A stretch of DNA of 64,000 nt from Flavobacterium sp. (GTDB lineage Bacteria > Bacteroidota > Bacteroidia > Flavobacteriales > Flavobacteriaceae): contig JADKBW010000005.1 in the NCBI GenBank assembly GCA_016714905.1, positions 1 to 64,000 of the forward strand. The letters are read 5' to 3'. Below are positions 29,423-38,996 of the stretch, piece after piece. The notes beneath the pieces are model-generated. The model searched no databases, was not told the origin of the DNA, and saw nothing but the letters and a program-made list of their open reading frames with translations. Each line of letters starts with the position of its first letter. Position 1 is the first letter of the stretch. A program made the position numbers and the translations under genes.

Positions 29423-31347
29423 TTTACAAATTTTTGAATGAGTACTTCTAAGACTAAAAATAACAAAGCAAGTATCACAAACCACTTCCAAATTTCGTTG
29501 TTTGTTCTTTCGAACTGCAAGGTATCAAAAACGGTTGATATAGATTCTTTTTGAGTAAAATCAGTGAGCAGGTTTTCCGAACTTTCTGCCAATGCGCTTT
29601 CGGTTCGATTGTAATTAAAGCTGACATTCTTGAGCAATTCATCCGCTTTATAAACCCCGTAATTTCCTGCAATTTCAGGTTTGTCAGCACAAGTTAGCTT
29701 TACCTTACTGTTCAATATTTGCTGAATTGGAATGAAATTTTCTTCCTTGTTCTTAATCGACAAAATGTCGTCTTTGCTCAAGGTTGCATTCATGAAAATG
29801 CTGTTGTTCTCGCCAATTAGCATCGATGATATTCCAGTTTTTTGAATGCTTTGCGCCATATTGTAAAATACAGGAACAATCAATGGCGAATTTTGAAAAT
29901 TGGAATTGTCTTTATTCAAAGCGGCAGAAAAAACATAAACTGATGACAAGTCATTGGGCATCGAAGTCAAGAAAGTGCTTTGATCTTCATAACTCAAAAT
30001 GGCGGGATAATTAGAGGTGAAACCAAAAGAACTGTTCGTCTTCGGATATTGAAAATTGGCAACTTGTTTTTCAAATACGGATTTAAATACAGGATTGTTA
30101 AATGCAATTTTCGTAATTAATTTCTCGTTTTTTTGTGCATTTTGAAACTGGATTTTGCCAAAATTACTAAGAAAGCTATTGATATTTGAAATGCTATTTT
30201 CTACAGATGGAATGAAAATTACATTGCCGCCTTTACTTGCGAAAGTCTTTAGAGTAGTTTGCAACGCTTGTGGAATATCTGTCAATTCGTTGAGAATGAT
30301 GGCGTCTTGATTCTCCAATTGATTGTAGTCCAAATTGGCCAATGCGTAATTGGTAAAATTAAATTCGGCGGCTGTATATATTCGACTTAAAAACGCACTT
30401 TTTTCAGGACTTCCAATACTTAATACATTGAGTTTTTCCGGTTTTGAAATGCTAAAATACAAAGTGTTATCATAAGCCAAACTGTTGTCTGTGATGCTTG
30501 CATAACCATTGAAATCGTCTTTTGGAATGGTGAATTTTACGATTTTCTCCTTCGATTCCATTTTAAAAATAGTCTTCGCAATCAGTTTTTCCTTGTTATA
30601 TAGCGCCATTGGAAAATCTTTATTGTCGTCTCCATAAGAAGTCAAATGAATTCCAATTTCATAAAAATTATCTAGTGTTTGTTCAATGAAAACGCTGTCA
30701 ATTGCCACGTTGTTCTTTTGTTCCGCTTTTGGAACAACAAAAATGGTGTTCCAGGACTTGTCGATACTTTTTAGTTGCTTTGATTGCAAACCAATAGCGT
30801 CCGAAATCACTACCACATCTTTGTTTAAATTGGATGGATGCGATTTAATTTTTGCCATCGCGCTTTCTAATTGGAATGACAATGGACTATAAGGCAGATT
30901 TTGCAACTCTTTTTGAATCGATTTGACATCGGTATTCCAAAAGGTCTCAGAATTGGTCACTAATGAAAAAGTTTGATTCGCCGGAGCGTGTTCTAAAAGA
31001 TCTTCAATAGCACGCTTAAGTAAAGCACCTTTTTGACCTTTTGCTTGCATACTGTAGGAATTATCCAAAACAATATAGAGTTCGTTGTTGCTGTTCTTAC
31101 TGTCTTTGGCAGCGAAAAAAGGTTGTGCAAATGCGAGTATGATAAAGGTTAAAAGCAGTAATCTTGTCGCCAATAGCAACCATTTCTTGATTTTAGAACT
31201 CTTTCGGGTTTGTATGGAGATTTCTTTTAAAAATCGAACATTCGTAAAATATTCTTTCTTAAATCGACGCAATTGAAACAAGTGAACCAATACCGGAATA
31301 AGCAGTAAAAATAGGAAGTAAAGAATTTCCGGATGTTTGAATTGCAT
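29419..31347 (-). CDS. BatA-type membrane protein with VWA domain
   Basis: 642 residues. The N-terminus FKHPEILYFLFLLLIPVLVHLFQLRRFKK is the BatA N-terminal domain with a second membrane helix near 60-80 (LLLATRLLLLTFIILAFAQP). A von Willebrand A-like domain follows (YIVLDNSYSMQAKG, with the DxSxS metal site), then a long extracytoplasmic region and a final membrane helix at 620-640. Related proteins in the Bacteroidota aerotolerance (Bat) cluster have unproven roles. First gene of a four-gene overlapping operon. Confidence 0.75.
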   Translation of the reverse strand: MQFKHPEILYFLFLLLIPVLVHLFQLRRFKKEYFTNVRFLKEISIQTRKSSKIKKWLLLATRLLLLTFIILAFAQPFFAAKDSKNSNNELYIVLDNSYSMQAKGQKGALLKRAIEDLLEHAPANQTFSLVTNSETFWNTDVKSIQKELQNLPYSPLSFQLESAMAKIKSHPSNLNKDVVVISDAIGLQSKQLKSIDKSWNTIFVVPKAEQKNNVAIDSVFIEQTLDNFYEIGIHLTSYGDDNKDFPMALYNKEKLIAKTIFKMESKEKIVKFTIPKDDFNGYASITDNSLAYDNTLYFSISKPEKLNVLSIGSPEKSAFLSRIYTAAEFNFTNYALANLDYNQLENQDAIILNELTDIPQALQTTLKTFASKGGNVIFIPSVENSISNINSFLSNFGKIQFQNAQKNEKLITKIAFNNPVFKSVFEKQVANFQYPKTNSSFGFTSNYPAILSYEDQSTFLTSMPNDLSSVYVFSAALNKDNSNFQNSPLIVPVFYNMAQSIQKTGISSMLIGENNSIFMNATLSKDDILSIKNKEENFIPIQQILNSKVKLTCADKPEIAGNYGVYKADELLKNVSFNYNRTESALAESSENLLTDFTQKESISTVFDTLQFERTNNEIWKWFVILALLFLVLEVLIQKFVK

Positions 31348-31363
31348 GCTTAATTTAGTTTAT

Positions 31364-31371
31364 CAAAAATA
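31364..31371 (-). promoter_or_regulatory. -7 box TATTTTTG for the BatA-like operon
   Basis: Exact TAnnTTTG match 17 bases upstream of the start at 31,347. Confidence 0.5.
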
Positions 31372-31407
31372 ATAATCAATTATCAATTGTCAATTATCAA
31401 TGATCAA
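31371..31407. repeat. short TCAATTA-type tandem repeat
   Basis: A run of degenerate units TCAATTA / TCAATTG / TCAATGA fills the spacer between the helicase stop and the BatA-like promoter. Similar tracts occur at 41,498-41,580 and 60,105-60,171. Confidence 0.6.
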
Positions 31408-32757
31408 TTATTTCTTGTCTTTTCTTTTCTTGTCGCGCGTCTTCAACATATTTCTGTTGACCGATCCTGATGTTTTCTTTTTTGTTTTAGATGGACCACC
31501 TAAATTAACTTTTTTGTTCTTTTTTGCTTTTTCATGGAAAGCGCCTTCTCCGTCTAATTTAGGTTTTTTAAGCAAGAACTTCATCGGCTCTTTGTCTTTT
31601 TCTGGACCGATCAACTTGAGTGAAATTTCCACTTCTTCGGGAAAGTCAACGTTTTCAATTTCGAGATTCATCAATACTTCTGCTTCCAATTTGTATTCTT
31701 CTTCTCGGGTTGTGTAAAAGCTAATCGCTGTCCCGGTTGCATCTGCACGACCCGTTCGACCAATTCGGTGCATATAGAGTTCTGGAAACTCCGGCATTTC
31801 AAAATTGATGACATGAGTAATGTCTGAAATATCTAAACCACGCGCCATAATATCTGTCGTGATAATGCCACGCAAATTTCCTTCTTGAAAAGTAGCCATC
31901 GTATTCAGACGGTAATTCTGCGATTTGTTGGAGTGTATCACGCCAAATTGTCCTTCAAAAGTTTCTTCAATACTTTCGTGCAGCATGTCTGATATTTTCT
32001 TGTTGTTTACGAAAATCAAAACACGACTCATATTTTCATTTTCCGCTAACAAGTGTTTCAGCAGGTTGATTTTTGTATTGAAATTCTGAACCTTATACGC
32101 TAACTGGGTAATATTAGTCAACGGTGTTCCAGATGCGGCAAGGCTCACTTCTTCAGGAAAATCGAAAAAGTCGTTGAGAACCGCATCCACTTCATCCGTC
32201 ATGGTTGCGGAAAATAGAATGTTTTGACGTTTTGGTTTCATCATCGCAAAGATTGAAGTCAACTGTGGGCGGAAACCTAAATTCAACATTTCGTCAAATT
32301 CGTCAATCACCAATTTTGAAGTTTCGTCAAAGCGTATCACATTATCAAGTGCCAAATCCATCGTTCTTCCCGGCGTTCCAACGAGAATATCGGTTCCTTG
32401 ATAAACCGCGGTTTTTTGTGTATTGATGTTCACACCACCATAAATCCCCAATGTGCGAACGGACATATATTGGGTTAGTTTTTCAACTTCTTCAACGACT
32501 TGAACCACCAATTCACGTGTTGGTACCAAGATGACAATTTTTGGAGTATGTGTTGGGGTAAATTTGTACAATTTTAGAAGTGGCAATAAATAGGCAAAGG
32601 TCTTTCCAGTTCCTGTCTGAGCAATTCCCATCATATCACGTCCTGACATAATTACAGAAAATGATTTTTCTTGTATAGGTGTGGGTGTTGTAAAACCTAA
32701 TTCATCGATGGCTTTTTGAACCGATTTTGGTAGATTGAATTGTTCGAAAGTGCTCAT
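31408..32757 (-). CDS. DEAD-box family ATP-dependent RNA helicase with DEFD motif II
   Basis: 449 residues, RhlE-like. Motifs in order: Q motif PTPIQE, I AQTGTGKT (46-53), Ia PTREL, Ib GTPGR, II IDEFD (DEFD 152-155 instead of DEAD), III SAT, IV LIFVNNKK, V TTDIMARGLD, VI HRIGRTGRA. A Lys-rich tail of about 50 residues follows. Presumably an RNA chaperone or remodeler in ribosome assembly or cold adaptation. Autonomous gene with a very short leader. Confidence 0.88.
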   Translation of the reverse strand: MSTFEQFNLPKSVQKAIDELGFTTPTPIQEKSFSVIMSGRDMMGIAQTGTGKTFAYLLPLLKLYKFTPTHTPKIVILVPTRELVVQVVEEVEKLTQYMSVRTLGIYGGVNINTQKTAVYQGTDILVGTPGRTMDLALDNVIRFDETSKLVIDEFDEMLNLGFRPQLTSIFAMMKPKRQNILFSATMTDEVDAVLNDFFDFPEEVSLAASGTPLTNITQLAYKVQNFNTKINLLKHLLAENENMSRVLIFVNNKKISDMLHESIEETFEGQFGVIHSNKSQNYRLNTMATFQEGNLRGIITTDIMARGLDISDITHVINFEMPEFPELYMHRIGRTGRADATGTAISFYTTREEEYKLEAEVLMNLEIENVDFPEEVEISLKLIGPEKDKEPMKFLLKKPKLDGEGAFHEKAKKNKKVNLGGPSKTKKKTSGSVNRNMLKTRDKKRKDKK

Positions 32758-32773
32758 TAGGATTAAATTTGCG

Positions 32774-32781
32774 CAAAGGTA
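32774..32781 (-). promoter_or_regulatory. -7 box TACCTTTG for the helicase gene
   Basis: Exact TAnnTTTG match 17 bases upstream of the start at 32,757. Confidence 0.5.
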
Positions 32782-32831
32782 AGCTTTTTAAAGCATTAAG
32801 AACAGTTTCGCAGAATTCTCTTCTAGAGCTA

Positions 32832-33845
32832 CTAGTTTGCCGGTATTGGATTCATCTGCATAAATTGATAAACTGAAGCAGAAATTTCTTTACTAATTTG
32901 AGGAAGTTGTTTGTAATCTTTCCCAGCGGTCATAATAGTAAGCACGTAACAATTATTGTCCAGATAAATAATAGCAGATTCACTAAATTGTTGGCCATTA
33001 GCATATCCAGCTTCACCAAACTTATGGATCACTTGGGTGCCTTTTGGCATTCCTGCAATTAATCCGCTATTGAAATCGCATTGGCTTAGTAATTCTGCAC
33101 CGATTTCAGAATTTTCTTTATTCAGATAGGAACCATTATACAAGGCTCTCATAACCAAAGAATAGTCTCGGGAAGAAATGGGATAGATGGGTGATTTCCA
33201 ATCGGGAATTGCCAAACCAAGATCAGTAAATACTTTTCCAAAAATGGTGATGTCAATATTATCGTTTAGCAAGCTAGTGGCTTGATTATCGGAATATTTA
33301 ATCATATAAGTAAGTAATTCTCTTATCGTGTATTTTTTTCCAACTTGAATTGATTTGGAATTAAAATTAGTGTGTCGCTCCGTATCGGTTACTTTATCAT
33401 AGGAAATAACACGGTCTAATGTACCGGGTTTTAATTCATTCATTTTTAAGTAGGCGATGAGTTCAGGAACTTTCATCAATGAACCTGGGAGAAATTTTTC
33501 GTCTACGTTTGTTCCAGTCCAGCCATTTCCATTGAATTCCTTTAAGAAAAAAGAGGCTGAATTAAGAACGCCGATTTTCTTGTAATTTTCGATGATGCCT
33601 GTTACATTTTGTTTGAGTCCATTGAGATTTTCAGATTCGTATTTATCATCGACGAGCAATATTGGCTTTACATACTTGAACCCAGATAATCTTTGCACTT
33701 TATAAGAACCAGTAGAAACGTCCGAGATATCATTTTGCGTGTCAGCATTCTTTTTTTTAGAGATGTAATAATAAGTAAAAGCGTTTGACGCAAGCATGGA
33801 AAAGACAATAATTCCGAGCGATTTCTTGTTTTTTAACAATTTCAT
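32832..33845 (-). CDS. class A beta-lactamase-fold serine hydrolase
   Basis: 337 residues with an N-terminal membrane anchor or uncleaved signal (LGIIVFSMLASNAFTYYY). The Ser-x-x-Lys motif is SLMK (Ser122, Lys125) and the SDN motif YSDN (185-187). The third motif reads HKFGEAG, a KFG in place of KTG, and no ExxxN omega-loop Glu is obvious. It is a penicillin-recognising-fold hydrolase; a cell-wall peptidase or esterase role is as likely as true beta-lactamase activity. Confidence 0.7.
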   Translation of the reverse strand: MKLLKNKKSLGIIVFSMLASNAFTYYYISKKKNADTQNDISDVSTGSYKVQRLSGFKYVKPILLVDDKYESENLNGLKQNVTGIIENYKKIGVLNSASFFLKEFNGNGWTGTNVDEKFLPGSLMKVPELIAYLKMNELKPGTLDRVISYDKVTDTERHTNFNSKSIQVGKKYTIRELLTYMIKYSDNQATSLLNDNIDITIFGKVFTDLGLAIPDWKSPIYPISSRDYSLVMRALYNGSYLNKENSEIGAELLSQCDFNSGLIAGMPKGTQVIHKFGEAGYANGQQFSESAIIYLDNNCYVLTIMTAGKDYKQLPQISKEISASVYQFMQMNPIPAN

Positions 33846-34015
33846 TGTAAGTTAATATTTTGTAAAAAATGCATATGGGCGATGCGAATTTAATAGAATT
33901 GTCTTCTATTGGCACCATAATATTAAACAATTAACATTTTATTTACCCTACCGTAAAATTGATTTTATAGTAACTTTTTGAAAATTAGCGTTGTAGTACG
34001 GTAGTTTTTTTCTCC

Positions 34016-34780
34016 TTAAAATCCTTCAAACACACCTAATCCGAATAAGGCAAAATCATATTTTACAGGATCTTTTTGGTCGAGCTTGCGGAGATTGAAA
34101 TCTAATTCTGCTAATGCTTTTCCGTCGTTTTGGTTACGATTTAGTAATCCTAATTTCCGGGCGACATTTCCAGAATGAACATCTAAAGGGCATGATAACT
34201 TTGAAGGAGGAATCGTTTTCCAAATGCCCAAGTCAACGCCAGTTTTGTCTTGCCGCACCATCCAGCGCAAATACATGTTGATGCGCTTCGCAGCTGAATT
34301 ATTAAGTGGATCTGAGATGTGTTTTTGTGTTCGATTTTGGTGATTGATTTCAAAGAATATTGACTTCAATTCGTGAATGCTTTTTTGCAAACTTTCTTGT
34401 TCTTGATGCAACGCAAAAACTGATTCTAATCCACCATGGTTTTGGTAAATATGTTTCAAGCCTCTGATAAATGTTGAGAAGTCTTTTCCATTAAACGTAC
34501 GATGAACAAAGTTTTCCAAGCGCTCCAAATCGGTTTCGGTATGAGACATGACGAAGTCGTAAGGTGTATTTCCCATCAATTGCATCATGCTATGCGCATT
34601 TTTCAGGATCATCTTTCGGTTGCCCCATGAAATGGTAGCGGTGAGAAAACCAGCGATTTCAATATCTTCTTTTGTATTGTATAAATGAGGAATTTGTATC
34701 GGATCACTTTCGATAAATTGAGGTGTGTTATACTGTATGACTTTTTCTTCTAGAAATTCGTGGAGTTCTTTTTGGGTCAT
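34016..34780 (-). CDS. TIGR02757 (DUF2400) family protein
   Basis: 254 residues. The conserved ATISWGNRKMILKNA, NMYLRWMVRQD and CPLDVHSGNVARKLGLL stretches identify the family. The latter resembles the tail of HhH-type glycosylases, so a nucleic-acid role is possible but unproven. Its start overlaps the stop of the upstream membrane protein as ATGA, so the two are translationally coupled. Confidence 0.75.
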   Translation of the reverse strand: MTQKELHEFLEEKVIQYNTPQFIESDPIQIPHLYNTKEDIEIAGFLTATISWGNRKMILKNAHSMMQLMGNTPYDFVMSHTETDLERLENFVHRTFNGKDFSTFIRGLKHIYQNHGGLESVFALHQEQESLQKSIHELKSIFFEINHQNRTQKHISDPLNNSAAKRINMYLRWMVRQDKTGVDLGIWKTIPPSKLSCPLDVHSGNVARKLGLLNRNQNDGKALAELDFNLRKLDQKDPVKYDFALFGLGVFEGF

Positions 34781-36474
34781 GGTTTTACCGTTTTTTTGGA
34801 GTAAAATCCTTCTGACAAAGTAGCGCCACGCAATTGTGGATAATATCCGAGTTTTTCATGGAAGTATTCAATTTGTTTGCTATTGACACAAGGTAATTTT
34901 CCATCTCCAGTCACCCAAATGTAGCTTTGTTCATCCGGTGAGTTGTATTGTAGATTGCCTTTTGATTTTTTTGAAAATGTAGCCCGTAGATTGGAATTTG
35001 ATTTTGGAATGACAATTTGTGAGAGCGAGAATGACTTCGGATAAAAGTCCACTCGGCTGTGGTTTATTCCTATTGCTATCGGAAATATTACATAAAGACT
35101 GGCAACGATAAGTCCAATATATAAGCCAATGCAAATAGGTGTTTTCTTTACCAAAACAAATGAAAATAATGTCAATCCAAAGAACAATACAAAGGACAAA
35201 ATAAAACGGAATTGCGGCGCCGTCAAAATCAAAAATACTATTTGAATTATCATGGTTACATAAATGATCCAAAAAGCCCTTTTGTTTTTTGATTTACTGA
35301 TCGCGAAAGGAACCATTATAAAAAGCGACAGTAGCATCAAGGTGATGGATCGAATTACCCAGGATTCCGATATCCATTGCAATAAAATGGCAACAGTAGA
35401 AAGCGGGGAATACTGGTTTTGAGGTGATACAAATCCATAGTGCTGTGACGGTCTCCACCAAAATTCGTAAAGCGCTTGTGGAATAGCATTTTCGGACATG
35501 ATGTATTGTGCAAATAGCGATGAAGGATAAAGCGGATATCCGGTCAGAATGATGTTTTTTATTATAAACAGAACAACCACCACTGCACCAATTAAAAGCG
35601 CAGGAATTGTTTTAGATTGCTTTTTATTGATTCGTAATACAACATAAAGCAACGGCAACAGCAAAATTGGCAAAGCTGAGATTTTGATGTAAACAATGAA
35701 GAATGCCAGTAAGGCAAGAATTGTTAATGAATCCGAGTTGGACATTTCATCGCTTCTAGTAAGAAATGAGAAAAGCAAAAGTGAAATAACAATTACTGCC
35801 AAGTCCGGAGATGGAACGCTTGAAAATGGTAAAAGCAAAACCATAATTGTGGAAAAAAGTCCCATGGATAAATTGTGAAGATTGCCTTTTTTGAAATAGC
35901 TATCAAGTTGCCCAATGGAGAATGCAATTCCCAAAAGCAGACAAAATCCGTTGAGATCATTGCATTTATCCGTGAAATACGAAAACGAAAATACACTCTG
36001 CAAAATGTGCCAGCCCGAAGTTTGCCCAAAGAAAATATGTAGATTGGCTAAACCTGGCACAAATCCATATTCATTGAGCCATTTTATAGTTTGCAAATAG
36101 TAGGTTTCATTATCAACGAAAAACGAACTTCCAGCGGACTGAAATAAAATAACGACCAAAGTTAGGAGAAAGAAAATCTTCAAGTTGGTGTCTATCTCTT
36201 TAATTCTTTGGAAGACGTGATGGTAAGTAGCCGATAATTCACTTTTATACTTGATGACAATCAATAGTTGAAGAAGAAGTAAGGCAATCTGAAACTCGTA
36301 GTTGATTCTTCCAAAAATCGCCCAAAAACTAGCTAACAAAGTTACACCAAGCATTCCCAGTATTATGGTCAATGTAGCATTGCGTTCTTTTATCCGTACT
36401 GATTTCTTGAATGCGAATCCTAAGTTATAAAAGGTAACGAAGAGATAACACCATATTAGTACAATTAATAGCAT
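34777..36474 (-). CDS. LIC_10190-like multi-pass membrane protein
   Basis: 565 residues with at least eleven hydrophobic segments and an FVDNETYYLQTIKWLNEYGFVPG loop containing acidic residues after the second or third helix, as in GT-C-type membrane glycosyltransferases. About 95 C-terminal residues are extracytoplasmic or soluble. It resembles the LIC_10190 family of uncharacterised membrane proteins. Downstream of the LolD-type gene with a 5-base gap. Confidence 0.55.
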   Translation of the reverse strand: MLLIVLIWCYLFVTFYNLGFAFKKSVRIKERNATLTIILGMLGVTLLASFWAIFGRINYEFQIALLLLQLLIVIKYKSELSATYHHVFQRIKEIDTNLKIFFLLTLVVILFQSAGSSFFVDNETYYLQTIKWLNEYGFVPGLANLHIFFGQTSGWHILQSVFSFSYFTDKCNDLNGFCLLLGIAFSIGQLDSYFKKGNLHNLSMGLFSTIMVLLLPFSSVPSPDLAVIVISLLLFSFLTRSDEMSNSDSLTILALLAFFIVYIKISALPILLLPLLYVVLRINKKQSKTIPALLIGAVVVVLFIIKNIILTGYPLYPSSLFAQYIMSENAIPQALYEFWWRPSQHYGFVSPQNQYSPLSTVAILLQWISESWVIRSITLMLLSLFIMVPFAISKSKNKRAFWIIYVTMIIQIVFLILTAPQFRFILSFVLFFGLTLFSFVLVKKTPICIGLYIGLIVASLYVIFPIAIGINHSRVDFYPKSFSLSQIVIPKSNSNLRATFSKKSKGNLQYNSPDEQSYIWVTGDGKLPCVNSKQIEYFHEKLGYYPQLRGATLSEGFYSKKTVKP

Positions 36475-36479
36475 GATGA

Positions 36480-37142
36480 TTAGGAGGAAATTTTGCCATC
36501 AACCATGGTCAGCTTTCGGTCCGCCATATTTGCCAAATCTTCGTTGTGGGTCACAATCACGAAGGTCTGACCAAAATTATCACGAAGATCGAAAAACAAC
36601 TGGTGCAGGTTTTCAGCAGAAGTAGTGTCTAGATTTCCAGAAGGTTCATCTGCAAAAATAATTGACGGTTTATTGATTAGCGCTCTCGCGACGGCCACAC
36701 GTTGCTGTTCTCCACCAGAAAGCGCGTTTGGTTTATGGTGAATACGTTCCGACAATCCCAGATATTCCAGTAGTTTTTTGGCCTCTGCTTCTGTTTCTTT
36801 TTTGCTCTTGTTGGTAATAAAAGTTGGAATACAAACATTTTCTAAAGCGGTAAATTCGGGTAGCAATTGATGGAATTGAAAAATAAATCCCAAATGCAAA
36901 TTTCTAAATTGTGATAAAGCCTTGTTATTCATTTTCAACACATCTTCGCCATTGATTTGTAAAACGGTTTCCGCTGACAGTGTGGGTCGATCTAATGTAC
37001 CAAGAATCTGAAGAAGCGTCGTTTTTCCTGCGCCAGAAGCACCAACAATGGAAACAATTTCACCCTTTATAATATCTAAATCAACGCCTTTCAACACTTG
37101 AAGTTGGTCGTAGGATTTAATAATATTTTTGGCGTGAATCAT
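36480..37142 (-). CDS. ABC transporter ATP-binding protein, LolD/MacB type
   Basis: 220 residues from the ATG at 37,142 (MIHAKNIIKSY). Walker A GASGAGKTT (34-42), Q-loop FIFQFHQLLPEFTALEN, signature LSGGEQQRVAVARAL, Walker B IIFADEPSG and the switch His in VTHNEDLA are all present. The FQFHxLLPEFTA stretch is characteristic of LolD-type lipoprotein-releasing systems. No permease (LolC/E) gene is adjacent, which is usual in flavobacteria. Confidence 0.85.
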   Translation of the reverse strand: MIHAKNIIKSYDQLQVLKGVDLDIIKGEIVSIVGASGAGKTTLLQILGTLDRPTLSAETVLQINGEDVLKMNNKALSQFRNLHLGFIFQFHQLLPEFTALENVCIPTFITNKSKKETEAEAKKLLEYLGLSERIHHKPNALSGGEQQRVAVARALINKPSIIFADEPSGNLDTTSAENLHQLFFDLRDNFGQTFVIVTHNEDLANMADRKLTMVDGKISS

Positions 37143-37280
37143 TTTAATGGGTTTCCACAAAGAAACAAAGATTTTTAGAATTATTGGAGAAGAATAAAAC
37201 AAAAGCATGTTTAGAACAAACGTTGACTTATCACAATTAATAAATAAAAGTTAATTTAAATTTACTGTTTAATTTTTAAT

Positions 37281-37288
37281 TACATTTG
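37281..37288 (+). promoter_or_regulatory. -7 box TACATTTG for msrA-folE
   Basis: Exact TAnnTTTG match 42 bases upstream of the msrA ATG. Confidence 0.5.
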
Positions 37289-37330
37289 TTAAACAAAATT
37301 AGATATCAATTTAGCCACTAATCCACATCA

Positions 37331-37900
37331 ATGAGCACAGATCTAAATATAGATGCTATAGTTTCTAAAAACGAGGTTGCCACTTTTGCCGGTGGTTGCT
37401 TTTGGTGCACGGAAGCCATTTTCTTGTCGTTAGAAGGTGTTGAGAGTGTGGTTTCAGGATACATTGGAGGAAAAACCTTGAATCCCACCTATACCGAAAT
37501 TTGTACAGGAGAAACAGGTCATGCTGAAGCGATTCAAATATTATTTGATCCCAATAAGATTTCATTTAGCGACTTGCTTCATGTTTTTTTTGCAACACAT
37601 GATCCCACTACTTTGAATCGTCAGGGAAATGATTTGGGCACACAATACCGCAGTGAAGTTTTTTATCATAATGAATACCAACGGCAATTTGCGGAAGAGT
37701 ATAAGGAACTATTGACGGCCGCGAAAACATTTGCCAAACCAATTGTTACCAAAATTTCGGAAGCAACTCGATTTTACCAGGCGGAAGACTACCATCAAAA
37801 TTACTACAATCTCAATAAATCAGTGGGATATTGCAGCTATGTCATTACACCTAAAATGCAGAAGTTACAAGAATTATTCTCATCAAAACTCAAAAAATAA
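37331..37900 (+). CDS. msrA: peptide-methionine (S)-S-oxide reductase MsrA
   Basis: 189 residues. The catalytic GGCFWCTEAIF has Cys23 and Cys26; GYIGG, GHAEAIQI and YRSEVFYHNE follow as in all MsrA proteins. Reduces methionine-S-sulfoxide in proteins with thioredoxin. No MsrB domain is fused. folE follows after 20 bases, so the two are probably co-transcribed. Confidence 0.95.
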   Translation: MSTDLNIDAIVSKNEVATFAGGCFWCTEAIFLSLEGVESVVSGYIGGKTLNPTYTEICTGETGHAEAIQILFDPNKISFSDLLHVFFATHDPTTLNRQGNDLGTQYRSEVFYHNEYQRQFAEEYKELLTAAKTFAKPIVTKISEATRFYQAEDYHQNYYNLNKSVGYCSYVITPKMQKLQELFSSKLKK

Positions 37901-37920
37901 AGCATCTAAAACCACTTTCT

Positions 37921-38592
37921 ATGAATACGCTAACTGAAAAAGAAATATTTGAAATTATAGGCGACGAGCACCAAATGTCGTCCGCAGAAACACCGCTGCG
38001 TCCAGATGCTTTTGTAAAGACTGATGCACAGAAAAAAGCAGTCATCGAAAAACACTTTCAGATTATAATGGAAGAATTAGGACTTGATATGACCGACGAC
38101 AGTCTTCGTGGTACGCCGCATCGCGTGGCAAAAATGTTTGTGGAAGAAATTTTTAGCGAACTCGATCCAAAGAACAAACCCAAATTATCGGTATTTGATA
38201 ATAGTTATCACTATGATAAAATGTTGGTGGAAGCGAATATTACGTTTAATTCTACCTGCGAACACCACTTTTTGCCCATCATCGGGAAAGCACATATTGG
38301 CTATGTTTCTAGTGGCAAAGTAATTGGACTTTCAAAATTAAACCGGATTGTAGATTATTACGCCCGTCGACCACAAGTGCAAGAACGCATGATTATGCAG
38401 ATTTTCAACGAATTAAAATCAGCTCTAGAAACAGAAAATGTGATTGTAGTAATCGAAGCAACGCATTTGTGTGTGTCAAGTCGAGGTATCAAAGACGAAT
38501 CTAGTTATACTTCAACTTTGCAATATGGCGGAATCTTTAATGAAAAAGAAAATCGAAATGACTTCTTCAATATGTTGAAAACTGAAAAGTAA
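37921..38592 (+). CDS. folE: GTP cyclohydrolase I
   Basis: 223 residues. Zinc- and substrate-binding CEHHFLPIIGKAHIGYV, KLNRIVDYYARRPQVQERM and the third zinc ligand region THLCVSSRGIKDESS are intact. It converts GTP to dihydroneopterin triphosphate, the first step of folate (and related pterin) synthesis. An N-terminal extension of about 45 residues precedes the catalytic core. Confidence 0.95.
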   Translation: MNTLTEKEIFEIIGDEHQMSSAETPLRPDAFVKTDAQKKAVIEKHFQIIMEELGLDMTDDSLRGTPHRVAKMFVEEIFSELDPKNKPKLSVFDNSYHYDKMLVEANITFNSTCEHHFLPIIGKAHIGYVSSGKVIGLSKLNRIVDYYARRPQVQERMIMQIFNELKSALETENVIVVIEATHLCVSSRGIKDESSYTSTLQYGGIFNEKENRNDFFNMLKTEK

Positions 38593-38613
38593 CAACTTGC
38601 TAAAAGTTATGTG

Positions 38614-38642
38614 AAAAGCGCCTTCTAACCAAGGCGTTTTTT
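38614..38642. terminator. terminator between folE and the DUF6787 gene
   Basis: AAAGCGCCTT and AAGGCGTTTT form a stem flanked by A and T runs; it can act for both convergent genes. Confidence 0.75.
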
Positions 38643-38958
38643 ATTTTGAATCATTTTCTTTCGGCAGCAAGAAACCCAATTTCATGCTTCGCAACATTTT
38701 CTTTTCAAAAGCCCAAAAGAATTTGAATTGACCAAACAAAAAACCTATCGCCACCAATAGCACTTGGTAAATCGGGAATATCAATAACAAACGAATGGGC
38801 GTAAACCAAAATCCTAAATCCTCTTTTGTAATTCCGAGAAGTAAGCAGAAAGGTTTTGACAACCAAGCCGAAGCAGAGCCTGTAATCGCAAAGACTACAA
38901 AGATAATAGTAAGTTGAAAATTCGATTGAATTCCCCAGCGTTCTTTAAAACTCGACAT
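38641..38958 (-). CDS. DUF6787 family small membrane protein
   Basis: 105 residues with two to three hydrophobic segments (LTIIFVVFAITGSASAWL, LLLIFPIYQVLLVAIGFLFGQF) and a basic C-terminal FWAFEKKMLRSM. Matches the Bacteroidota DUF6787 group by pattern. Function unknown. Confidence 0.6.
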   Translation of the reverse strand: MSSFKERWGIQSNFQLTIIFVVFAITGSASAWLSKPFCLLLGITKEDLGFWFTPIRLLLIFPIYQVLLVAIGFLFGQFKFFWAFEKKMLRSMKLGFLLPKENDSK

Positions 38959-38975
38959 AACCTAAGAATTGAGTG

Positions 38976-38983
38976 CAAATATA
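38976..38983 (-). promoter_or_regulatory. -7 box TATATTTG for the DUF6787 gene
   Basis: Exact TAnnTTTG match 18 bases upstream of the start at 38,958. Confidence 0.5.
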
Positions 38984-38996
38984 AGAGAGAAAATGG

